64,000 bases of DNA, taken from assembly GCF_963360655.1 (NCBI RefSeq), contig NZ_OY725712.1, positions 1,305,902 to 1,369,901 of the forward strand, read 5' to 3'. A program made the position numbers and the translations under genes. The stretch comes from Collinsella aerofaciens. GTDB taxonomy: Bacteria > Actinomycetota > Coriobacteriia > Coriobacteriales > Coriobacteriaceae. A model generated the notes under the pieces. It made no database searches and was not told the DNA's origin. It saw only the letters and a program-made list of their open reading frames with translations. Of this stretch, positions 1 to 7,254 are shown one piece after another. Each line of letters begins with the position of its first letter. Position 1 is the stretch's first letter.

Positions 1-2105
1 CGATCGACTTTTTCGACCCACACCTTCACCGTGTCGCCGACGCGCACGACATCACTCGGGTGCTTAACGAAGCGGTTGGCCAGCTTGGAGATGTGCACGA
101 GGCCGTCCTGGTGCACACCCACGTCGACGAAGGCGCCAAAGTCGACGACGTTGCGCACCGTGCCCTTGAGTTCCATGCCGGGCTCCAGGTCGTCGATGGA
201 AAGCGCCGAGCGGCTAAAGACTACCTCGGGCGCGTCGTCGCGCGGGTCGCGGCCGGGCTTTTTGAGTTCGTTAACGATGTCGATGAGCGTGAGGGTGCCG
301 CAGTCTAGGTCGCTTGCCAGCGCCGAGATGCTGCCCAGGCGGCGCTCGATATCGGGTACGCCGCCACGGCTGAGTTCGCTGGCGGCAACGCCGGCGCGCT
401 CCAGGACGGCCGTGGCCACCTCGTAGCTTTCGGGGTGGACGCTCGTCGCGTCGAGCGGGTTCTTACCGCCGCTGATGCGCAGGAAGCCCGCGGCGTTGAG
501 GTATGCCTTGGGCCCCAACTTGGGGACCTTTTTGAGCTGGCGGCGATCGGTAAAGGCGCCGTTTTCCTCGCGGTACGCCACGATGTTCTTGGCCACGCTC
601 GGCGTGATGCCCGATACGTATCCCAGCAGGCTCGCGCTCGCGGTATTTACGTCGACGCCCACGCGGTTGACGACGTCTTCCACCACGTGACCCAGCGTGC
701 GCGAAAGCTCGGCCTGGTCAAGGTCGTGCTGGTATTGGCCCACGCCGATAGACTGGGGCGGGATCTTGACGAGCTCTGCCAGCGGGTCCTGCAGGCGGCG
801 GCCCAGGCTCATGGCACCGCGCACGGTGACGTCCAGGTCGGGATACTCCTGGCTTGCGAGCTCGGAAGCGGAGTACACCGACGCGCCGGCCTCGTTGACG
901 ATGGTGTATCGCAGTCCGGGTGCCTGCTCGGCAATGAACTCCGAGACGACTTCCTCGGTCTCGCGGCTGGCGGTGCCGTTGCCGATGACGATGGTGTTGA
1001 CGCCGTCCTTCTTGACGAGGCGGGCGAGCTCGCGCTTGGTGCCGACGACGTCGTGGCGCGGCTTGGTGGGGTAGACCACGCCGTGGTCGAGCAGCTTGCC
1101 GGTCTCGTCCATGACGGCGACCTTGCAGCCGGTGCGGTAGCCCGGGTCGAGCGCGAGCACGCGGGCGCCGCGGACGGGACGGGCCGAGAGCAGGCCCTCG
1201 AGATTCTTGGCAAAGACGTTGATGGCCTCGGTCTGGGCGCGGACGGTGAGCTTGGCACGGGCCTCGCGCTCCAGCGAGGGGGCCATGAGGCGCTTGTAAC
1301 CATCAGCGATGGCGGCATCGAAGATGGGAGCAAACACGCCCTGGCGGCGGGGCCAGCGGCTGCCGAGGCGTGCCGTGGCAGCGGCGCCGTCGACGTTCAC
1401 GCGCACGCGGAGCTTGCCCTCGCGCTCGCCGCGGTCGATAGCCAGCACGCGGTGGTTGGGGATGCGGCGCAGCGGCTCGTCAAAGTTGTAGTAGGGCTCG
1501 TAGGGAGTCTTCTCGGCGGGGTCGGTGGCCTCGACGACGATATCGGCGGTGTTTTGCGTAAAGGCGCGCAGGTCGGCGACGTTCTCGGGGTCCTCGGCCA
1601 CCGTCTCGGCCACGATGTCGGCGGCGCCGGCGAGTGCCTTCTCGGGCGTGTCGAAGCCGGCGTCCTCGTTGACGTAGGCCGCGGCGGCGTCGAGCGCGCT
1701 GCCCTTGGCGGATGCCTGCATGATGATCATGTTGGCGAGCGGCTCCAGGCCGGCCTCGCGGGCCTTCTGCGCGCGGGTCATGCGCTTTTTGCGGTAGGGC
1801 TTGTAGAGGTCCTCGACGCGCTGGAGCTGCGTGGCCTCGCGAATCTGCTGCTCGAGCTCGGGCGTGAGTTTGCCCTGGGCGTCGATGAGCAGGATGACGT
1901 CCTCTTTGCGCTGCTCGAGATTGCGCAGGTAGGACAGGCGCTCGTCGAGCGCGCGCAGGGCGACGTCGTCCATGCCGCCCGTTGCTTCCTTGCGGTAGCG
2001 CGAGATAAAGGGGATGGTGTTGCCCTCGTCGATGAGCTTGACGGCCGCCTCGACGTTGGCGGCCTTAAGGTTGAGCTCGCGGGCGAGCTGGGCGATAAGA
2101 TCCAT
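1..2105 (-). CDS. tex: Tex-family RNA-binding transcription accessory protein (3' end outside window)
   Basis: Tex proteins bind RNA through a C-terminal S1 domain and act in transcription and stress survival. Reading the minus strand from the ATG at 2105 gives MDLIAQLARELNLKAANVEA, the usual Tex start, then the N-terminal helical region (with SRYRKEATGGMDD near residue 40). Next comes a YqgF/RuvX-like RNase H fold with LALDPGYRTGCKVAVMDETG near residue 325, then a helix-hairpin-helix region (NTASASLLGYVSGI). Near residue 640 an S1 domain begins (GTVRNVVDFGAFVDVGVHQDG). The frame is open to position 1, so the last part of S1 and the tail are missing. An AAGGAG ribosome-binding site lies just before the ATG. 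Family identity is very secure. The long plus-strand frame across this gene is an antisense shadow. Confidence 0.95.
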   Translation of the reverse strand, partial: MDLIAQLARELNLKAANVEAAVKLIDEGNTIPFISRYRKEATGGMDDVALRALDERLSYLRNLEQRKEDVILLIDAQGKLTPELEQQIREATQLQRVEDLYKPYRKKRMTRAQKAREAGLEPLANMIIMQASAKGSALDAAAAYVNEDAGFDTPEKALAGAADIVAETVAEDPENVADLRAFTQNTADIVVEATDPAEKTPYEPYYNFDEPLRRIPNHRVLAIDRGEREGKLRVRVNVDGAAATARLGSRWPRRQGVFAPIFDAAIADGYKRLMAPSLEREARAKLTVRAQTEAINVFAKNLEGLLSARPVRGARVLALDPGYRTGCKVAVMDETGKLLDHGVVYPTKPRHDVVGTKRELARLVKKDGVNTIVIGNGTASRETEEVVSEFIAEQAPGLRYTIVNEAGASVYSASELASQEYPDLDVTVRGAMSLGRRLQDPLAELVKIPPQSIGVGQYQHDLDQAELSRTLGHVVEDVVNRVGVDVNTASASLLGYVSGITPSVAKNIVAYREENGAFTDRRQLKKVPKLGPKAYLNAAGFLRISGGKNPLDATSVHPESYEVATAVLERAGVAASELSRGGVPDIERRLGSISALASDLDCGTLTLIDIVNELKKPGRDPRDDAPEVVFSRSALSIDDLEPGMELKGTVRNVVDFGAFVDVGVHQDGLVHISKLANRFVKHPSDVVRVGDTVKVWVEKVD

Positions 2106-2186
2106 GGGACTCCTTGCGTTTAAGGTGCGTTTGCAGCACAGGGCTACCAAGGATACCACCCGTCCCAAAAGACTGTTTTGGGGTTG

Positions 2187-2348
2187 CGCCACGAAAGGGG
2201 CCTATCTACTACGTTTGAACCGTATGGGTCGACCATCCCCCGGTTTTCCGAAAATCGGCAAGCCGTCTACCTGCGGTTTTAATTTCGCGAAATTCGGCAT
2301 GGTTGAGGGTAATCGGTTAAACGTAGTAGATAGGCCCATTTGGTGGCG
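2187..2348. repeat. Inverted-repeat element with 30-bp arms
   Basis: The intergenic stretch 2106-2516 contains no gene. It holds an inverted repeat with arms at 2187-2216 and 2319-2348. The inner 19 bases (2198-2216 and 2319-2337, starting GGGCCTATCTACTACGTTT) match perfectly; over 30 bases there are two mismatches. The spacer of about 100 bp carries smaller internal symmetries. It could be a MITE-like element, or a long hairpin between the tex promoter and the terminator of the neighbouring operon. Confidence 0.6.
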
Positions 2349-2408
2349 AACGAATCAAGCCGAGGTACAAAATAGCCCCCGCCCTAGAAAAATCGTCGGC
2401 AAGGTAGC

Positions 2409-2443
2409 AAAAAGCCCCGCGGGCAGGAGGCTGCTCGCGGGGC
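2409..2443 (-). terminator. Rho-independent terminator of the dehydrogenase/transporter operon
   Basis: On the minus strand a GC-rich stem (GCCCCGCG pairing with CGCGGGGC across 2414-2443) is followed by a run of T (2409-2413). It lies about 75 bases past the stop of the Gfo/Idh gene. Confidence 0.8.
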
Positions 2444-2516
2444 AAAGAAGAGGGGCTTATTGGTGGCGGACCGAGGGGTTCGGCATGGGGTATCTGCCGC
2501 GGCCGCTCTTAAGGCA

Positions 2517-3557
2517 TTACAGCTCGACGAGCTGGCCGGTCTCGGCGGCCTCCTTGATGGCGTTGAGAAGCGTGAGCGTCTTAACGTTATCGGCGGGGGT
2601 CACGACGGGCTCGACCTCGCGGCGAACGACCTTCACAAAGTGCTTGAGCTGCATCTTGTGCGGCAGCGCCGGGTCCACGGCCGGGATCTCCATCTGCAGC
2701 GGCTTGTGCCAGTTGGAGGCGCCGTCGTAGGAGAACCGGTGCAGGCGGGGCAGCGAAAGGGCGCCCTTAGTGCCGCCGATAAAGTAGGCGTCGGCGTCGA
2801 AGGGGCGGTACTGCGGATCCTCGCGAGCGGTGGCCTCCCAGTTCCAGGGGCTGGCGGTGGCGTCAGAGATGGTCATGCTTGCGAGCGCGCCATCGGCAAA
2901 ACGGACGTTGACCACGGCGGAGTCCTCGGTCTCAAAACCGCGGGCGGCGCTGGACTGCATGCCCTGGACGGCAACGGGCTCGCCCAGCAGGTAGCGGAGC
3001 AGGTCGACGTCGTGCACCAGGTTGACCAGGATCGGGCCGGCACCCTTCTTGCGGCGCCACTCGACATCGAAGTACTCGTCATTCTTATAGATCATGTAGT
3101 GGAAGCTCGACACGGTGAGCTTGCCCAGCTCGCCGGACTCGATGATCTCCTTGGCCTTGTTGACGAAGGGATTGTGGCGACGGTGCTGACCCACGAGTAC
3201 GGGCACGCCGGCGGTCTCGGCCTCGGCGGCAAAGGCCTGGGCATCCTCGAGGTCGTTGGAGATCGGCTTTTCGACCAGCGGCACGATGTTGCGCTTCACA
3301 GCCTCGCGGGCAACGCCCAGGTGTAGGTCGTTGGGCGTGGCGATGATGACGGCCTCGGGCTTGACCTCGTCCATCATCTGGGCGGGATCGGTATAAAACG
3401 GCACGCCGGCGGCCTCGGCCGTGGCGCGGGCGCCCTCAAAGGCGTCGGCGATGGCGACGAGCTCGGCCTCGGGCTCCTCGGTGACAAAGCGGATGTGGTT
3501 GCGGCCCATGGCGCCGGCGCCGATAACGGCAATGCGGACGGGGTTGAGCTCAGACAT
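2517..3557 (-). CDS. Gfo/Idh/MocA-family NAD(P)-dependent oxidoreductase
   Basis: This 346-residue protein belongs to the family that oxidises or reduces sugars, inositols and related polyols. The N-terminal Rossmann fold shows VIGAGAMGRNH (residues 11-21). The family EKP motif is present as VEKPISND (near 95-102). The catalytic-region HDVDLLRYLLGE follows near residue 180 in the GFO_IDH_MocA C-terminal domain. It is the third gene of a minus-strand set (SDR, MFS transporter, this gene) with about 66-bp gaps, and a terminator follows. The substrate cannot be read from the sequence; the set suggests import and stepwise redox conversion of a sugar, polyol or sugar acid. Confidence 0.88.
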   Translation of the reverse strand: MSELNPVRIAVIGAGAMGRNHIRFVTEEPEAELVAIADAFEGARATAEAAGVPFYTDPAQMMDEVKPEAVIIATPNDLHLGVAREAVKRNIVPLVEKPISNDLEDAQAFAAEAETAGVPVLVGQHRRHNPFVNKAKEIIESGELGKLTVSSFHYMIYKNDEYFDVEWRRKKGAGPILVNLVHDVDLLRYLLGEPVAVQGMQSSAARGFETEDSAVVNVRFADGALASMTISDATASPWNWEATAREDPQYRPFDADAYFIGGTKGALSLPRLHRFSYDGASNWHKPLQMEIPAVDPALPHKMQLKHFVKVVRREVEPVVTPADNVKTLTLLNAIKEAAETGQLVEL

Positions 3558-3623
3558 TTCGACTCCTTAATACTGGTGGCGGTGGAATGCGGCAAGGGGG
3601 CGGTCCTTGTCGCATCGGTAAAA

Positions 3624-4880
3624 CTAGGCGGACTTCTTCTTGCTGTCGGAGACCATCATGTAGACGGTGAGCACGACGGCGATGGCGGCGATCACAATGG
3701 CGCCGTAGAAGGACTGCTGGTAGGCGGCGCTGCCAGCCTCGGCGTGATACAGCACGGCGGTGATGGGCTGGCTGATCCAGGTGGAAGCGGCATAGCCCAA
3801 AAACATGATGCCGTAGTTGACGCCGATGTTGCTGGTGCCGAAGGCGCCACCGGTGAGCGGCGGGTAGATGACGAGCAGGGCGCCAAAGCTAAAGCCGAGC
3901 AGGGCGAGCGCCACAAAGAACATACTCTGCGTAAAGCTCATCGACATGATGACGAGTGCGACGATGGTGACGACAAGGCTGATGAGCAGCGACTTATAGG
4001 CGCCGAGCTTGTCGATGATCTGGCCAAAGGACAGACGGCCAACCAGGTTGGCGCAGGTGTTGACGGAGACCACCACACCGCCGAGGGCGACGGCCGCGGC
4101 GCTCGTGGGGTCGGCGAAGAGCTGGACGGCGGCGATGGAGGCAACCTTGCCCACGAGCAGGGTGCCCGCGGTGGCGGCAAAGGCGAAGGTGACGATGAGA
4201 ACCCAGAAGCGCGGGGTCTTGACCATCTCGCCCGGGGTGAGGTCGCCGAAGGTACCGGCATGCGCGCCGCCCTTGGGGGCCTCGAAGCCCTCGGGCAGCC
4301 AACCGGCCTCGGGGGCCTTCAGGAACAGGGCGGAGGCGGTGATCATCACAAAGAAGATAACGCCGAGCGCCTTAAGGGCGCCAAAGATTCCCAGGCTTGG
4401 GATGAGCAGCGAGGCGAGCACCGGGGACAGCACGGCGGGGCCGGCGGTCGAAGCGGCCAGGGTGATGCCGGAGGCAAGGCCCTTCTTGTCGATGAACCAC
4501 TTCTGACCCGTGGTGAGCGCCGGGTTGTAGCCCAGGCCGTTGCCGATGGCGGCGACGAGCGAGAACCACAGGTAGAACTGCCACGGCTCGGTGACGGTGC
4601 CGGACATGAACCAGCCCACGCCGTAGCACACGGCGGCGGCGATCACGACGTTGCGCGGGCCGATCTTGTCGGAGATGCGGCCGGCGAAGATGCCCGTCAC
4701 GGCCATGATGGTCTGGAAGACCGGGAAAGCCCAGGTAAGGGCGCTGGACCACTCGGGGTAGACGGCGAGCAGGTTCTTGCTCACGACGGAATACAGCGCG
4801 ATGGAGCTGATGAAGAACATGGTGACGCACGCGGCGGAAAGCACGACGGCGCGACCCTTGTTGGAGTTGGTGGAAGCCAT
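3624..4880 (-). CDS. MFS transporter, OFA (oxalate/formate antiporter-like) family
   Basis: This 418-residue protein has about 12 hydrophobic segments. The N-terminal half carries the MFS loop signature as GRISDKIGPRNV (near residue 68), and YNPALTTGQKWFIDKKGLASG (residues near 140-160) is typical of the OFA family. The matching second-half motif is GRLSFGQIIDKLGAYKS. OFA proteins carry small carboxylates, but many members have unknown substrates. Its place between an SDR and a Gfo/Idh gene suggests that it imports the substrate of those enzymes. Confidence 0.85.
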   Translation of the reverse strand: MASTNSNKGRAVVLSAACVTMFFISSIALYSVVSKNLLAVYPEWSSALTWAFPVFQTIMAVTGIFAGRISDKIGPRNVVIAAAVCYGVGWFMSGTVTEPWQFYLWFSLVAAIGNGLGYNPALTTGQKWFIDKKGLASGITLAASTAGPAVLSPVLASLLIPSLGIFGALKALGVIFFVMITASALFLKAPEAGWLPEGFEAPKGGAHAGTFGDLTPGEMVKTPRFWVLIVTFAFAATAGTLLVGKVASIAAVQLFADPTSAAAVALGGVVVSVNTCANLVGRLSFGQIIDKLGAYKSLLISLVVTIVALVIMSMSFTQSMFFVALALLGFSFGALLVIYPPLTGGAFGTSNIGVNYGIMFLGYAASTWISQPITAVLYHAEAGSAAYQQSFYGAIVIAAIAVVLTVYMMVSDSKKKSA

Positions 4881-4946
4881 TGGACTCTTTCTAATCGATA
4901 CGGAGGAGGAACAGGCGTGTCCGCGGGTCCTCCCTGTCGGGTTGGT

Positions 4947-5828
4947 TTACTGGTCAGTCGGCTTGGCGACGCCGGACTCATCGGACCAAAGCTCGACACC
5001 CTTGTTCTTGAGGTAGTTGTCGGCATAGGCGCGACGGCCGCCGGGCTTGGCGGTGAGGTCGCCCATCATATTGGAGAAGCCACCATCGACCTTGATGGCG
5101 TCGCCGGTGGTAAAGTCCGAGCGCTTGGACGCCAGGAACATGACGGCGTTGGCGATATCACTGACCTCGCCGATGCGACGCGTGGCGATCAGGCGGCTGC
5201 GGCTCTTTTCGACCTCGGGGTCGGCGTAGAAGTTGGCCGACATCGGGGTCTTAACGAAGCAGGGCTCGACGCAGTTGGAGCGGACGCCGTAGGGGCCCCA
5301 CTCGGCGGCGAGCATCTTGGACATCATGTTGACGCCGGCCTTGGTGGAGCTGTACACGCCCGAGAACGTCTCGGGGGAGTGGCTGGCGACGGTCGAGATA
5401 TGCACCAGGCGGCCCTGGCCGGCCTTGATCATCTCGCGACCAAAGCGCTGCGAGGTGATGAAGTAACCGGTGAGATTGACGTTGAGCACCTGCTCCCAGT
5501 CGCTCAGCGGCAGGTCCTCCATGGCGGCGAAGCGCAGGATGCCGGCGGTGTTGACGAGAACGTCGACGCGGCCGAAGTCGGCGATGGTGGCGTCGACGGC
5601 GGCCTGAACCTCGGCCTCGTCGGTGGCGTTCATCTTGTAACCCTCGGCGTGGATGCCAAACTCGGCGGCGAGGTCGGCGGCAGCGGCCTTGACCTTTTCC
5701 TCGTCCAGATCGAGCAGGACGACGTTAGCGCCGTTGCGGGCGAACTCGCGGCAAATCTCGACGCCCATACCGCCGAGTGCGCCGGTCACGGCGCAGACAT
5801 CGCCCTCGAGCTTAAGCCAGTTGCTCAT
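4947..5828 (-). CDS. Short-chain dehydrogenase/reductase (SDR)
   Basis: This 293-residue classical SDR has the cofactor motif VTGALGGMGVE (residues 14-24), NTAG (near 92-95), a catalytic Ser in HISTVASHS (near 145) and the YSSTK catalytic motif (near 159-163). An Asp-rich end of the second strand (VVLLDLDEEK) favours NAD(H). A tail of about 35 residues after the usual SDR end (after VDGGFSNMMGD) is atypical. It is the first gene of the minus-strand operon and is read from the region shared with the divergent LysR gene. Collinsella species are known for hydroxysteroid dehydrogenases of this superfamily, but nothing here proves a steroid substrate. Confidence 0.88.
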   Translation of the reverse strand: MSNWLKLEGDVCAVTGALGGMGVEICREFARNGANVVLLDLDEEKVKAAAADLAAEFGIHAEGYKMNATDEAEVQAAVDATIADFGRVDVLVNTAGILRFAAMEDLPLSDWEQVLNVNLTGYFITSQRFGREMIKAGQGRLVHISTVASHSPETFSGVYSSTKAGVNMMSKMLAAEWGPYGVRSNCVEPCFVKTPMSANFYADPEVEKSRSRLIATRRIGEVSDIANAVMFLASKRSDFTTGDAIKVDGGFSNMMGDLTAKPGGRRAYADNYLKNKGVELWSDESGVAKPTDQ

Positions 5829-5897
5829 AGGAACTTCCCTTCTTGTGCCTCCCGGTGGGTCGCTCCCATTAACCGACCCACGTGGTTTTCGCTGGTT

Positions 5898-5926
5898 ATC
5901 GTATGCTTTGCATTTGCGCAGGTGAA
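5898..5926 (-). promoter_or_regulatory. Likely sigma-70-type promoter for the SDR operon
   Basis: On the minus strand TTCACC (5921-5926) and TACGAT (5898-5903) are separated by 17 bases. They lie about 70 bases upstream of the SDR start. Confidence 0.5.
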
Positions 5927-5947
5927 TTGCATATTTGTTAGAATGGC

Positions 5948-5964
5948 GTTAACCGTAGGTTTAC
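5948..5964. promoter_or_regulatory. Imperfect palindrome, candidate LysR operator
   Basis: GTTAACC-GTA-GGTTTAC is an interrupted palindrome with one mismatched pair, in the divergent region between the SDR operon and the LysR gene. Half-sites of the type TAACC/GGTTA recur at about 5870-5900. A perfect 10-bp palindrome CTCAATTGAG lies at 5984-5993. The placement fits LysR binding, but no site has been proved. Confidence 0.4.
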
Positions 5965-6060
5965 ACCGTGCGATGCAGTTTTTCTCAATTGAGCGCGTGA
6001 CCTGCGAAAACAACCCCCTGTGGCATCATGTGGCCACAGACGCGAAAACGGGAGATTGAC

Positions 6061-6939
6061 GTGTACGATCGACGACTTGAGGCCATATCGGCCGCCGCGG
6101 AGCTGGGAAGCTTCTCGCGTGCGGCGGCAAAATTGCGCGTGTCGACCCCGGCACTCGTCAAGCAGGTGTCGGGCTTCGAGGCCGAGTTCGGCATCACGCT
6201 GTTCGAGCGCTCGCACTCGGGTGTCAAGGTGACGCCGGCCGGCGCCCTGCTGGTGGACGACGCGCGCTCGATCATGCGGCAGTCCGAGGACGCGCTACGC
6301 CGTGCCAGACGCGCGGCGGGCGATGGCGGTGCCGTGCGTCTGGGCGTGTCGATGATGTGCCCGGGGCGCCAAACGCTGTCGATGTGGTCGGACATTCACG
6401 ATCTGGAACCGTCGCTGCGATTTGAGATCGTGCCGGTAAGCGACCTCTATGACGAGCGCGAATCCGTCATGCGCAGCCTTGGTCGCGAGGTGGATGTAGT
6501 GCAGTCGAGTTTTTCGACCCCACGCTGGGGTGATGCCTGCCAAAAGCTCCGCATCGTTAACGTGCCGTTTTATATCGACCTGCCGCGTACGAGCCCGCTG
6601 GCGCGTAAGACGCGCATCACGGTCGCCGACTTGGAGGGCATGCGCCTGCGCGTGCTCCGCCACGGCAACGACGCAATGGACAGTCTGCGCATCGACCTTC
6701 TGGCCGACGGCGGCGTTGACGTGATCGACGTGGACAGCTTTGACTTTGCGCTCTTTAACGAGGCGGAGGAAAAGGGCGACGCGGTGCTCACCTGCGGGGC
6801 GTGGTCGGGGGTGCACCCGGTCTTTGTGGGCGTGCCGTTCCTGTGCGGCCGTGAGGTGCCGGTCTTTTTGCACTATCCGCTCGAGCCCACCCTCCAAGTC
6901 CAAAAATTCGTCAACGCCATGGCCCAGCTTCTCACCTAG
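6061..6939 (+). CDS. LysR-family transcriptional regulator
   Basis: This 292-residue protein has an N-terminal winged helix-turn-helix (RRLEAISAAAELGSFSRAAA, then a recognition helix with STPALVKQVSGFEAEFG) and a C-terminal periplasmic-binding-like effector domain. I chose the GTG at 6061 because GGGAG sits 6 bases before it and LysR proteins normally begin a few residues before this helix; an ATG at 6028 in the same frame is possible. It is divergent from the SDR/MFS/Gfo-Idh operon, the classical arrangement for a LysR protein that controls its neighbour. The effector domain is divergent and gives no hint of the ligand. Confidence 0.9.
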   Translation: MYDRRLEAISAAAELGSFSRAAAKLRVSTPALVKQVSGFEAEFGITLFERSHSGVKVTPAGALLVDDARSIMRQSEDALRRARRAAGDGGAVRLGVSMMCPGRQTLSMWSDIHDLEPSLRFEIVPVSDLYDERESVMRSLGREVDVVQSSFSTPRWGDACQKLRIVNVPFYIDLPRTSPLARKTRITVADLEGMRLRVLRHGNDAMDSLRIDLLADGGVDVIDVDSFDFALFNEAEEKGDAVLTCGAWSGVHPVFVGVPFLCGREVPVFLHYPLEPTLQVQKFVNAMAQLLT

Positions 6940-7039
6940 CTCACCTGGGACGGGGCTCTTTTGGCTACTTTTGCCGTCCTACCTGCGCAATGCGAAAAAT
7001 GAGGTGCGAAAAATGACTCCAAATCGGTCACGTATAATT

Positions 7040-7068
7040 TTGCTTTTGCCCTGAGCTGGTTGTAGAAT
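7040..7068 (+). promoter_or_regulatory. Promoter of the pilus locus
   Basis: TTGCTT (7040-7045) and TAGAAT (7063-7068) are separated by exactly 17 bases, a good sigma-70 match. Transcription would begin near 7075, upstream of both poly-G tracts (G7 at 7124-7130 and G10 at 7222-7231). Confidence 0.65.
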
Positions 7069-7167
7069 GACAAGGCCTAAACGAACTACTTGTGCAGCTT
7101 GCTCGAATGCTCGGGCTGCGGCTGGGGGGGTGCGCCCGTGCAGGGTCCTTTCGGTCATATTGCGTCG

Positions 7168-7254
7168 ATGCGCCGCAGCTTTGTGATGTTGCTAGCGGTC
7201 TTATGTGCGTTCGTTATGGTCGGGGGGGGGGTTGCCCTCGCGTGCGTACGGTGA
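7168..7254 (+). other. Out-of-frame signal-peptide ORF of the pilus adhesin
   Basis: The ATG at 7168 starts MRRSFVMLLAVLCAFVMVGG, a clear signal peptide with a charged start and a hydrophobic core. The frame runs through the G10 tract and stops at 7252-7254. If the tract had nine G (one fewer) or twelve, the frame would continue into GLPSRAYGDDGN, with a plausible cleavage site after SRA, and on through the adhesin. This is most likely the true 5' end of the adhesin gene, switched off in the sequence given. Confidence 0.7.

Noticed and set aside
4947-5828. SDR as a bile-acid hydroxysteroid dehydrogenase
   Set aside because: Only the general SDR motifs support it. No steroid-specific feature or neighbouring bile-acid gene is visible.
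435-6059. Long plus-strand open frames opposite tex, Gfo/Idh, MFS and SDR genes
   Set aside because: They are antisense shadows caused by high GC at third codon positions. They have no family motifs, and the minus-strand genes are clear.
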